Below are positions 40,358 to 50,271 of a stretch of 64,000 nt of DNA, one piece after another. The position numbers were made by a program, and so were the translations under genes. This DNA comes from Mesodorylaimus sp. YZB2_4. Taxonomy: Eukaryota; Nematoda; Enoplea; Dorylaimida; Dorylaimidae. A model generated the notes under the pieces. The model was given only the letters and a program-made list of their open reading frames with translations, searched no databases and was not told the origin of the DNA. Each line of letters opens with the position of its first letter. The first letter of the stretch is position 1. The stretch lies in contig JASANH010000735.1 in the NCBI GenBank assembly GCA_030248295.1, positions 372,001 to 436,000 of the forward strand. The letters are read 5' to 3'.

Positions 40358-42400
40358 GATTTGAGTGTCTCAACGGGTGGTCATAGAGAGTTTCAGGATC
40401 GAGTCCGGTCGACCTAGCAGACCGCGAGGTGAGGAGAGCGAGTAAGGAAAGACTTTGATTGGAGCTCGGGCAGACCTCGAGCCTGTTAGAGGCGAAGAAA
40501 GTTTAGTAACACGATTTTGGAATCGACTGTTCTTAGCTGGTCAGTGCACGCGAGGGAGTCCAGCCTGCCCTCTCCGACAATCACTTATTCAAAAGGAGGA
40601 GGAGGAGATTGTGTGATAAACGGCTTTCCGCTAAATCTATTTTCGAATTCGTTACAGCCCAGCAATTAGAAGTTTCGTAATTACGAATCCTTCCTCGGAT
40701 GCACTATTGGCTAAACTAGCCTCACAAAGTTTTCTTTTTCTGCTGGAGGCTTGTCATACGATGGCAATTATTTGAGTTTGGCCAACACATGCCGAGGCGG
40801 TGCATGATTTTCTTGTGCGTTAATAAGGCGCCTTGAAAACCTCACATTCTTACAGCCCGCAGTGAAAACTGGGGGTCAGTTGATCGTTTGTAAACTTAAG
40901 CACGTTCGTATCGATTCTGGGCAAACAACGTTTATCATTCTAATTATGAATTCCGATCCTAAGCTATCCGTCTTCTGACCGATAGTACGTCTGAAAATGA
41001 ATCTTTTCGATCCCATTTCTACGGGATAAACTATGAACGACGCAAGTTCACGCGGGAGTGCACTTTATGATTGCAACACGGAGTACTGGTCCCACTGGCA
41101 GGCTGGTGATTAGACACTATGACATCAACTGTTTTGGTGACAGAAACCACGCCGGTAAGGCTAGCTATATGTCGAGAAAACGGGTCAGCGATGGCGTTGG
41201 CAAGTCGAAGTGGTTAGCTAACCAATTTTGCAGTACCTAACCGCAATCTGAAACCATATTTTACACACTTATGTCATGTCATACTTTGCCATAGCCAAGC
41301 ACTCGAGGGCTAACGAACACACATTTGACAATTATTGTTTGCCCAGGCGGGAGTCGAACCCCAATCTGTTAGTGTGAGGGGCGGGCCACGACCAGGACGC
41401 GTGTGGAATTGGCTGTGTGGCACTTTTGGTCATATTTCTGACAGGCTATGCTAGCTGTGTCTTGGTGTTTTGTCCAGCACTAGATTGAAAATGCAATGCG
41501 CTAGCTTGGTGCCCCACTTCTTCAGGGATATCATGGTCTCAGAAAAACAGAAAATTCAAATTCAAGAATTTCATAGGATTTCCAAGAAGAACATGCGGCC
41601 AGTGGGGGCCAAGCACTCCTCCTTGCCCTCGTCGTCCTGATTGCGAGATAAGGGTGTCACCCGCGCACCAAGGCGGCGGGAGACGCAACCAAACTCCAAT
41701 GGAGGAAGGCATCAACCCGGGTGGGTGAAGGGGATAGCATCCATCTGCCGACCGCCAGGAATGCTGGTTACAAGGGGATATAAAATAGGAAAAAGCAAAC
41801 ATATTTGACTGCACATCGAGCCGAGGGATCATCACCAATGGAGCACTGCCGCGCACACCTTTGCTTGTAGATTTGGTCCGCTGCGTCAGAGCTCGAAGCT
41901 CCCTTACTTGCTCGAAGGCTACAGGATTTCAAACAGTTCCTTCACAAAAAGAGTTATCATACCATCATATCGCCCTAACAATATGCAAAAAGCCCTATCA
42001 TTCAGGCACTCATATCACACGACAATCTTACCCCAGAGGCTTGGGATTTCGAATGGGAGGGACACGAGCGAGGATTTTCAGCAATCATATGATTGTAAAT
42101 ATCTTCCGCAGAAGAGTGCTCAAGGGTGCAGAACTGAAGTAAAACGCATTGTGCGATCTGCTTACTTTGGCGATCATAAATGAGCTGTATAACATGTGCT
42201 GTTTTTTCGATTACATCCTTATTGAAGCAGGTTTCACGATTAATACTCAAGATCATCGAGTCATCGAAAAAACAGCACAGAGAACAGCAAGCAAGATCGT
42301 ACGTCTACTTGGAGGCGTACTTCTTGACCAAGACATCGGCCGGAGTCAGCGACATCATCATCATCATGATTTGCCATATCACCAAACGCTTGCGCACTCG
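40358..42400. other. Intergenic region upstream of the GPCR
   Basis: About 2 kb contains an inverted-repeat end plus family A SINE at 41246-41395 and a family C relative at 41690-41775 (CATCAACCCGGG). A duplicated ACAGCAC / CGATTAC segment lies around 42195-42290. A CATCAT run is at 42354-42368. No coding sequence was recognised. Confidence 0.5.
41246..41395 (-). mobile_element. Family A SINE ending in the MITE-type terminal repeat
   Basis: On the minus strand this reads a partly decayed tRNA-like head (GGGGTTCGACTCCCGCCTGG), then AATAATTGTCAAATGTG, GCCCTCGAGTGCTTGGC, TATGACATGACATAAG, and finally TGTGTAAAATATGGTTTCAGA. The last 20 bases are the same as the terminal repeat of the MITE-like elements at 30383-30533 and 62368-62523. 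This makes it the junction case linking the two repeat families. Confidence 0.75.
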
Positions 42401-42407
42401 AGGGTGA

Positions 42408-43193
42408 AGGGACACATTTTACACGAAATGATTTACCGGCCCGCGAGTCGAACACTCGCCATGTTGGGTAGCCCGGTACAGTTGGGGAGGAGCCGACGCA
42501 CTCCATCCAGGAGCCGATGACCCCAGGGCAGTCGACTGCATCATCTTCTTCTGGGCATTCTGTTCCCTCACCAGGCGGATGTCGTAGAGCACGACGGCGA
42601 GGGCGATCGGGGTGACGCAACAAATGATCAATCCGATCAGAGTGCGCTGCAGGTTGACGATGTACAGGTCATCGTCTTCCTCTTCCATCTCATCCTCATC
42701 CTTATCATCGTCATCGTCGTGGGCACCCTGCCCGTGTCGCTGACATTACTCGTGGGGTGCTGGGATTTCGCCGCTGTCGGTGCAAGGCACTGTCATTGTC
42801 GAACCGTTTTTTAAGCAGTACAAGTCAATTTCGTCATCGGGTGGGCGTTCTTTAACCGTTCCATTCTTGACAGGCGGTTTCGTAGTACTCGCTAGCTGGG
42901 CAGTTGTTTGGCCCCATTTTCGTGCGTGGTCCTTACCAATTCTTGAAAACGCAGCTGGATAGACTGTCTTCTATCCATGGCCAGAACCATTGCTTTGGGT
43001 GTTCGCATATTTCGGTTGGGATATCGTTCAGAGATGCAGCCTCGTAGTAATTGCTCCATCCGCGCAAGACACCACCGTCTTGTTTACGAGTCAAATTGAG
43101 CGCGTCCACCACAAGCGCTTGGAATCCATCGCTGTCTGGCATGGGCGTCGGTTTCGATGATTTCTTGGATTTTTTGCTTCTGTTCGGTTTCAC
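42408..43193 (-). CDS. Putative acidic membrane-protein gene, structure unresolved
   Basis: Two minus-strand stretches look coding. The first (about 43193-42934) has SNYYEAASLNDIPTEICEHP and QWFWPWIEDSLSSC, followed by a good donor (TTG|GTAAGG). The second (from about 42739) has an acidic run HDDDDDKDEDEMEEEDDD, then one hydrophobic span IVNLQRTLIGLIICCVTPIA extended by LAVVLYDI, and a basic tail. Between them, DDEIDLYCLKNGSTMTVPC could be another exon. I could not join these in phase, and the 3' end runs into a variant SINE at 42408-42470. It is divergent from the nucleoredoxin gene; no family is recognised. Confidence 0.4.
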
Positions 43194-43255
43194 TGATTTC
43201 GCACACTTTATCGATGATGACTAGCTTCGGGACGTCGCCGCCAGCTCAGACGCCG

Positions 43256-43291
43256 CTAGGTGGCGCTGCGCGTGGGTGCAGCGCCACCTAG
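43256..43291. promoter_or_regulatory. Perfect 14-bp palindrome carrying two CTCF-like core motifs
   Basis: CTAGGTGGCGCTGC (43256-43269) and its exact inverse GCAGCGCCACCTAG (43278-43291) flank an eight-base spacer. Each arm contains TAGGTGGCGC, which fits the CTCF core consensus YAGRKGGCRS. The palindrome lies between two divergent genes, about 165 bases upstream of the nucleoredoxin ATG. A site for another dimeric factor, or a hairpin, is also possible. Confidence 0.5.
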
Positions 43292-43454
43292 GCTTGTCTG
43301 CTATGAGCGCCAGGATGCGGCGAGTAAAAGAGGCGGAGTTTTGGAGTTTCGTTTCAGTTTGGGATTTTTGGCGGTGGCGATTAGTCGGTTTGATAAAGCG
43401 GTTCCTAGCATTCGTTTGGTTTATAGATCGACACGAAATTTTTATTGTTATCAA

Positions 43455-46400
43455 ATGTTGCTATCAGAATTATTCGAAGAACAATTATCTTCGACTACGA
43501 TTATCGGCGCGAGTGAAAAAACTAGCGATTTTGGAAAATTGTTCTCATCAAATTCATATATCGGTTTTTATTTTCATCATGAAAATTCGGCCACTATTTC
43601 TTCAAATACGATAGATCTTAAGGAGTCGGCAATATTGCAAAATCGGCAGCAAAAACAATGCCAAATATTTTTCGAGCAAGCAAAAATTTTAATGGAAAAT
43701 TTATGCGGTGTGGCGAGCGGTGGTGAATCGAATGCGAAAAAGGCTAAATCAAATCGAAACGATACGTCTAGTTTGGCCATTGTTTTCGTATCGATTAATC
43801 AAAGTATAAAGGATGAACAAGACAGCAAAATCGAATGTTTAACGGGCCAAGAAAAAGGCGATGATTTCGCGTGGGTTTTGCCATCGAAAGAACAACAAAC
43901 ACGGGTAAGACAACTTTGTTTTATTAATTTTATCAGTTTTTTGCTTGCAACTACCTTTTTATCGCTTCTTTTTCGGAAAATAGGAACCGTTGCTTTGCTT
44001 CAAGTTTTTTGAAGCTACAGTCATGGAGACACTAGAATTCTAGTGTGTATAATCCATGGCTACAGTGCAGGAGGATTGGAGAGACCCTGGAGTTGTGTTT
44101 TAGAGAGTTGGAACTCTTCGTGAATCAAGACTTGATATTCCAATTTGTTGAAGGATGCTCAGTTTTTTAGGGCATTCAAAAAACCGACATCTCAATTGAG
44201 GCAACCTTTTCAAGTTTTTAATCTTCTGTTTATTTTTGTTTTGGCGTGTCGCGATCGCCTTTGAAGCTTTTTTCAATGTGTTTTGTGCTATAACGCAGTC
44301 TTTATCTTTAGTGTTCTTTGTTACTCGTTTCTATTCGCCCCAGATGCTCGGTCGGGCGTAGGATAAATCTCGGATGGTGTCAGTCGGTGGCGTCCATCGC
44401 TTGAGATTTCATTTTTCAGTGTCGTTCGTTTTTCAAACGAGCGGCCTCCTTTTTGACGTGTTTGCTCAAATTGAGGCTAGGCTCTCATTGTGGCCTGGTG
44501 CGACGATGCGTGAAAATTGATTTCTGCCGAACGCATAGTCTCTTTGTCGTCAATCTCTTTGATCGTGCCGCTTTGATGCGACGCGTGGACTCTGGGGGCA
44601 TGGGATGGGAATAACGAGCGGGACCCACGACTATCTCGTATGCATTAGATAAGCTTGAGTCATTGCCGTTTTATATGTGTCATAATAGAGAAAGGGGGGA
44701 CGATAGCAGACTTGGCGTGGCACGAAATCAGTTATGACATGCGATGTCATGTCATATTTTACCCACAGCCAAGCACACTCGAGGGCTAAGGAACACATTT
44801 GACAGTCGTTTGTCCCCAGGCGGGAGTCGAACCCTCCCCTACCCAGAGTGAAACGCAGACGCCTTAACCCGCTAGGCGACGACCCGGGCCAGCGATAATG
44901 AGCTCTTTTTTAGGTGTTGTTATTACGAACTTACAAAATTCGTTCCACTCCCGCCTTTGTGATCGTGGATGCTCGAACGAAGCGCACGATTGCGATCGAT
45001 GGTCGCAGAGCGTTGCAAGCCGATCCCCAAGGAAGACGATTTCCGTGGTAAGACTGCCTTGTCTGGATGCATCTTGGGTGCAGATCACGTCAGTGCAGGG
45101 GCAACATTTCTGACTGACTTAGCTGGGGACCCGGCTGGTGGTACTATAGGACGTGGGTGGTCGGTTTGAGATGGTCCCTCCCTTGCCAGGATGGATTCAG
45201 AGAGAAGTCAATTATCGCTGATTAGCGGATAGGAGAAAGCCTGCTTCTTTGTCTGGATGCATCTTGGGTGCTGATCACGTGGGTGTCAGTGCAGGGGCAA
45301 CCTTTCTGACTGACCTGACTCAGCTCGGAACCAGGCAGAAGTTAGTGTAGGGCGTGGATGGGCAGGGTCGGTTTGAGATGGTCGCTAGCCCCCGGGTGAA
45401 GAAGCAAGTCAAACACCGCTGCTTAGTGGAAGCGAGACAGTCTGTTTCTTGGTCTGGATTCATTTTGGGCACTGATCATGTTAGTGTCAGTGCAGGGGCA
45501 ACCTTTCTGACTGACAAGGGAACATCGCCAACCGTTAAGTCGACAATGGAAAACCAAAAATTGTAATATGTTCCAAGGTGCAAAAGAAAGCTCTGTGCAA
45601 AATATCAGAGGCGTTTGGCCAATTGTTCAACAGTGGTCAGCGCTTACAGTACAGTGAAATTTTTCAGTTCTGCTGAATTTTTTGATTTTTTCAAGGAAAA
45701 AACCGCGAACCAAGGTGTTGGAAGCTTAAACTCGAAACTACAAACCAAAAAAACTAGTTTGGAAGGAGCTCTGCATGTTTTCCTCAACGCTCAGCTCCCT
45801 TACCACACAAAACTTCAGGACTTTCGACGCTGACCACAACTGGCCAATCGGCCAGACGCCTCTAATATTTTGCACAGAGCTTTCTTTTGCACCCAGGAAC
45901 ATGTTACAATTTTTCGTTTTCTAAAGTTCGACTTAACGGTTGCCGATGTTCCCTTGTGAGTGTTGCATCTCGCAAGTATTGTAACCTTCCCATCTACCTC
46001 TGACTGACTCCTTTTCCCTTTACCACCTATCATCTGGCTGAACCTTTCCCGTTAGTGCCAAGTAAAATGTACGATCGAGCGCTTGTGGCTAACATCCTAA
46101 CATCTACACCATCGGAAATGGGCACTCTTTCTGACACTGAGCCAACGTTCAGGAGTTACTGTGAGGGGTGGATGGGCAGATAGGGCTTCCAGGATTAAGA
46201 GGAATGGTGGATTAAGAGAAAATAGGTCAATTGATGCTGCTTCGTGAAAACGACAAAGCCTGTTTTGAGCTAACGAGAAGTGCGTTGTTTGAAACTTTGT
46301 TTTAAAACTTGAAAATGAAAATGAATATGTAAATTTGCAAAATTTGCCTGTTCAATCTTCAAATATGCGACTTTGGGGAAATTGCATATTTGAAAAGTCT

Positions 46401-49387
46401 GCAAAGCTAGGCGACTTGGCTAGTTTTTCAGATTGCAGGGTGTTTCTGGGTGGATCAGTGCAGTGGGCGGTGATGTTCTCATGGGCAGTGTTTGGCGAGA
46501 CTGGGTTCGAATCCTCGGGTGAAGGTCGGTTGGTTGGAGAGGCCAGAAGCTAGGTGCCTCAAAATGTGGTGGCCAGCTGTCACACAAATGGGGTCCTGCT
46601 CTTATGTTCCTGTTCCTGTTTTTCCACATCACCAAGGGGTGAAGGGACACATTATACAAGAATTTATTTACCTGGCCGCGAGTCGAACACTCGCCCGTGT
46701 TTCTTTCTCAAACTGGTGTTTCTGTCTCAGGCATTTGCCAGAGGCGGTTGATGTGTTCAGAGGAGATTTGATGGCCAAATCGGCGGATAGTGAAACAAAA
46801 ATGATTGACGTCGGCGATTTAAAAACTTCCATCAAATGTCTTCTATTCGCTGCTCATTGGGTAAGTTGGTTTTTTGCCTCGTTGGGCGAAGTCAGTCTTG
46901 ATTAGTAGAGGTATGTGAGACTGGCTTTTCCCATGTTTATGGTGATGTGCATCCAACCATGAGTGAAAGTAATGAAATTTGTTGGTTGTGTCCACTGGAA
47001 ATGTGCTAGTGACAGTCATTGGTTTCAGTGCCCGCCGTGTCGATCGTTCGTGAAACAGCTGAGTCAAATGTATGATCGATTAAAAGAGCGCGAATCGACG
47101 GTTCAATTCGATGTTATATTTTGTTCGATGGATCGATGCGAAGATAGTTTTCGGCAATTTTATGCCGACATGCCCTGGTTATCGTTGCCTTATAACGACC
47201 CGCGTTGCATCGCTGCTTCACGTTTGTATAATGTGCAAGGTATGTTGAGTTTGGGTGGTTGGAATAATTGGATTATGGGCCTTGATTACACCTTTTTTGT
47301 AGAAATACCAACTTTGATCGTATTGGATGCGGATAATCAAATAATAACCCGACATGGGAAATGCGAGTTGGCCATGGACCCGACGGGCAAGGTGAGTTCG
47401 AGTTGAGGTGTCTTTTGGGTGTTGGTAAAGATTCTTGTTCGTTTAGGAATTTCCGTGGTATCCGAAATTGGTTCTCGAAATGAATTCGCACACTGCTAGC
47501 CGATTGCGAGAAGATGTATCGTTTTTACTGTTTACTGGTAAGTTTTCTGTCTGAATAGGGTGCGCTGTTTCCTTGAGAAACCTCCCTGGGTAGACCCTGG
47601 AACAGATGGTTTTCCCAGTCTTGTAGACCCTGTGTCAAGGCGAGCTGGGCTGTATACTACGTCGTCGAGAGTATAATAGTGCTACATATCGCGTGTGTCC
47701 GAGACCGCCCCGCCACATGGATGTCGTGTCTCTGGCAGTGCTTAGAATTTTGAACATAGCCCCGGAAAGCTTAGCCACAAAACGTCAGAAGTGTAGCTGC
47801 GGGTAACAGATAAACCCTGGGCAGGTTTTTGAGGACACATAAAAGACGTATCGCAATGGGCTTATCTGTTTTAGAGGGCGCATCAGACGATCTCGTTTTT
47901 GCGCAAACTTCGTTACTTCCAATAGCCGAAGAATTTTGCCTGAGATCGGGCTCGGATAAGCAAGATATGCTCTTTTTCTATTGCGGAGATGTAAGTAGTG
48001 CATTTTTTACCGGTTCATTGATCACAAGCCCTGGGAGCTATCATTTGCAATCAAAAAACTCTAATCTGAAACTATATATTACACATTTGTGGAATGTGGA
48101 GTTGTTTTGTGACGGGAAGGTCTGCAAAAAGGGAACAGGGTGGCAGCATTGTGCTGTATTGGAAGTACAGCGAGTCATGGTGAGTGGGAGAGAATAGTCG
48201 TTCTCCCCTGGCTCGGGGACATCAACCCGTCGGGTTGATGTTTCAGCCGCAAGTCTTGACTTGCTCCAGTAGGAGGTTTTGTCCCATTCTTTCCTCTGCC
48301 TAGTACTGTAGACACGGTTGCAGCATCCTGGATGTAGTTCCAGATAAGGGTTTCCTTAACCTGGCTGAAAAAGGCTTCGAATTTGGGTAGATTAATGCGA
48401 TAGAGTCTTGCACGTGCGTAAAATACAGTCTCAGGAAGAGGATCTTTCGCTGCGAATGATGGAAAGAATCAGAACATCTTGAGGCACTGTAAGAATCTCA
48501 TGGTCATGGTTTGGTCGATACCTAAGCAAATGCGTGCACTCGAGAGGTGGGAGCCGCGTAGGGACACTAAAAATACGCTAACAAAAGGCTAACAAGAATT
48601 GAAGGCTTACGAGTGGGGTAAGTGGTTACCCCACTTAGGATGGAGACGGTCAAACTGTTGGCTGTGACAAAGTGAAACAATGTACTGGACGAGGTTCTGG
48701 TCAAGCTTGGCAGGCGGTCAAAGTGACCAGCCGATTTTGAATTTTTTATTGATATCTCAAGTCAGGATGCCTAATTCCCTGTCGACTGCAACATGTAATT
48801 TCGGCATCCTGAGTTGAGATATCAATGAAAAATTCAAAATCGTGTGATCACTCTGACTGCCTGCCACACTCGACCAGAACCTCGCCGGGAAAACGTTAGC
48901 AGTGCGTAGCATTCCTTGTTAGCTCCAAAATGTCAGAAACGTAGCTGTGGCTGTTCACAGTTGGCGTATCGATTTTTAGGACGCAGCGTGCGATCAACTT
49001 TGGGACAACTTGTCGTTGGGCGATGCTTCGTTGCCTTTGATTTGTATTATCGACCCGTTCACGGACAATTTGTACGTGTGCGATGATCCGAACGTTTCCG
49101 AGGTTATTATTCGTAAATTTATTGAAAAGTTTTTCACTGGCGATTTGGAACCAACTCGTCGTCTGCTATCGGCCGTGATGACTTGCGCGAATCGGGGCAA
49201 TATGGCATTGAATTCGCCGCAACAGCCCATGTTGAACTTTGTGGCGAGTGAGTTTGGTGGCAATGCGAGGGTGCAGAGCGAACGAGACCGTCCGGGGGGT
49301 GTCGATTCGTGTGGTGCTAAGCGTCTATGTGTCAATGTGGGGGAGGTGGACACTGCCAGAGAGCAGCAGAGATATTGCTGTTTGTGA
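43455..49387 (+). CDS. Nucleoredoxin-like thioredoxin-fold protein
   Basis: Nucleoredoxins are multi-thioredoxin-domain oxidoreductases (in vertebrates they regulate Dishevelled). Coding segments: 43455-43904 (MLLSELFEEQLSS, GFYFHHEN, SLAIVFVSINQS: first thioredoxin-like domain), 46731-46860, 47029-47239, 47303-47391, 47447-47537, 47875-47990 and 48980-49387. The second domain carries the redox motif WCPPC, split by an intron between W and CPPC, then VIFCSMDRCEDSFRQF, DMPWLSLPYNDP and IPTLIVLDADNQIITRHGK. The third domain is degenerate, with FFYCGD and PLICIIDPFTDNLYVCDD, as in nucleoredoxin. The stretch between 43904 and 46731 should encode the end of domain 1. A weak candidate exon at 43984-44040 reaches a stop codon, and I found no convincing replacement, so domain 1 may be truncated or poorly modelled. 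The 3' end may be an intron donor at 49247 instead of the stop at 49387. Confidence 0.85.
44736..44890 (-). mobile_element. tRNA-derived SINE, family A, in a nucleoredoxin intron
   Basis: This near-complete antisense copy reads TCGCCTAGCGGGTTAAGGCG, GAGGGTTCGACTCCCGCC, TGTCAAATGTGTTCCTTAGC, CCTCGAGTGTGCTTGGC and TATGACATGACATCGCATG on the minus strand. The tail repeats TGACATG several times. Confidence 0.87.
45035..45520 (+). repeat. Tandem repeat with a unit near 200 bases, about 2.5 copies
   Basis: The block TGTCTGGATGCATCTTGGG, TGCAGGGGCAAC and TTTCTGACTGAC, followed by GGACGTGGGTGGTCGG-like and GGTTTGAGATGGTC segments, begins at about 45058, 45248 and 45451. Spacing is about 190-205 bases and the units diverge by scattered substitutions. 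It abuts the foldback at 45518-45958 in a nucleoredoxin intron. Confidence 0.8.
45518..45958. mobile_element. Long foldback element with arms of about 120 bases
   Basis: The left arm, starting AAGGGAACATCGCCAACCGT near 45518 and running to about 45640, is matched in inverse by the right arm from about 45828 to 45958. Shared landmarks are GCAAAAGAAAGCTCTGTGCA, the AGAGGCGT block and TTGGCCAATTG or its inverse TGGCCAATCGG. The 190-base centre is unrelated and has no coding potential. It looks like a non-autonomous foldback DNA transposon in a nucleoredoxin intron. Confidence 0.8.
46630..46705 (-). mobile_element. Variant family A SINE fragment
   Basis: On the minus strand this is CGGGCGAGTGTTCGACTCGC, then GGTAAATAAATTCTTGTATA and TGTGTCCCTTCACCC. 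It shares its whole tail with the copy at 38590-38705 and lacks the 5' part of the tRNA-like head. It ends about 25 bases before a nucleoredoxin exon acceptor. Confidence 0.78.
48190..48300. repeat. Family C repeat with perfect ATCAACCCG/CGGGTTGAT palindrome
   Basis: ACATCAACCCGTCGGGTTGATGT has ten-base arms, giving ACATCAACCC and GGGTTGATGT around GTC, and is followed by TTCAGCCGC. Half or whole palindromes of this type recur near 13530, 15420, 24460, 26795, 32943, 38120, 41708, 53380, 56820, 56960, 57600 and 60622, often with GGGGAGAGTATCGATTACTC beside them. Confidence 0.7.
48690..48884. mobile_element. Near-perfect 195-base foldback in a nucleoredoxin intron
   Basis: The outer ends CGAGGTTCTGGTC and GACCAGAACCTCG are exact inverses. 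Further inward, GGCAGGCGGTCAAAGTGA pairs with TCACTCTGACTGCCTGCC, and GATTTTGAATTTTTTATTG with CAATGAAAAATTCAAAATC. ATATCTCAAGTCAGGATGCC pairs with GGCATCCTGAGTTGAGATAT. Each arm is about 80 bases with few mismatches. Transcribed with the gene, it would make a long RNA hairpin. Confidence 0.88.
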
Positions 49388-49665
49388 CGTGGATGAGGTT
49401 TGTGTGAATTGTATTTGTTGATGTAGGTTCGGGCTTTTCCTGAATTTGAGTCATAATCGTATGATTTTGTTGGTAGAACATGATTCCGTACTGAAACTAT
49501 AGGATTCACATTGAGTGTTGTTCCAGTGGTATGCGGGGTTGTCATGTGTGAAGTACAGGGCGAGTGAGCTGTGGGGGCAGTAGTCAACGAGCAGTGTCCA
49601 GGCATTCATTGAAACACAGCAGGGTATGACTGGCGTACATACTACACTGACGAGTCTACGAGCGC

Positions 49666-50271
49666 TCAGTAATCATTGTGTTGGAGTCTGTGGGAGGCGG
49701 CACGAATATTGGTGATGGCTTGGTCGAACTCGCCCCCGCCCACCCATTCTTGCACTTGTTTCTTCTGTATGGCTTTCTCGATTCTCTTCTTGGCTTCCAG
49801 TTTCAGCACGTTCAAGCCGTCGGTTGGGGGCGGGGTGTGGAAGGTGGTTTGTGGGTGGGGGACGTGGTGGCCGACGGGTGGCTGCTCCCCTTGCCGAGTG
49901 GTCACCATTTGTCTGATGGCTGGTTGCTTGGTGGCCACGGCGGGCCCGTCCTCTTCCTCCTCCTCTTCCTCCTCCTCTTCCTCCTCCTCCTCTTCCTCTT
50001 CCTCTTCGTGTCTCTGTTTGGGCCTTGGTCCGTTGCTAGCGGGGTCGTGCAGCAGGGCTGATCTGAGTAGCAATTCGTCATCGCTGATTGAAGCAATATT
50101 TTCCTCTTTCAGTGGCTCATTTTCATTGTACTCTTCTTTTTCTTTGAGCGGGGCTCGAGTTCGGAAAAGATAAAATATGAAGCCAGCGGCGGCCAACGAG
50201 GCCAGCACGATGGTCTGGTATAAATATAAGAGTAGGGTGTCGAAAAATGATTCCTCCTCTGAGCCGGACAT
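49666..50271 (-). CDS. Small membrane protein with poly-glutamate tract, family unknown
   Basis: The product is about 201 residues, starting at the ATG at 50271 (MSGSEEESFFDTLLLYLYQT). A single hydrophobic span, TIVLASLAAAGFIFYLF, lies at about residues 20-37, followed by RTRAPL, so an N-out or tail-in-cytosol topology is likely. The middle has SISDDELLLRSALL, then about nineteen consecutive glutamates, a Pro/His-rich stretch and a C-terminal basic amphipathic segment (LEAKKRIEKAIQKKQVQEW). A TTTCAG acceptor just before the ATG suggests a non-coding 5' exon. It is tail-to-tail with nucleoredoxin, about 280 bases apart. I do not recognise the family; the layout resembles ER-anchored adaptors in general, which is only an analogy. 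Confidence 0.7.
   Translation of the reverse strand: MSGSEEESFFDTLLLYLYQTIVLASLAAAGFIFYLFRTRAPLKEKEEYNENEPLKEENIASISDDELLLRSALLHDPASNGPRPKQRHEEEEEEEEEEEEEEEEEEEDGPAVATKQPAIRQMVTTRQGEQPPVGHHVPHPQTTFHTPPPTDGLNVLKLEAKKRIEKAIQKKQVQEWVGGGEFDQAITNIRAASHRLQHNDY

Noticed and set aside
49676-50173. Long plus-strand open frames with serine or leucine runs
   Set aside because: They mirror the poly-glutamate gene on the minus strand, which has a proper ATG, transmembrane span and stop.
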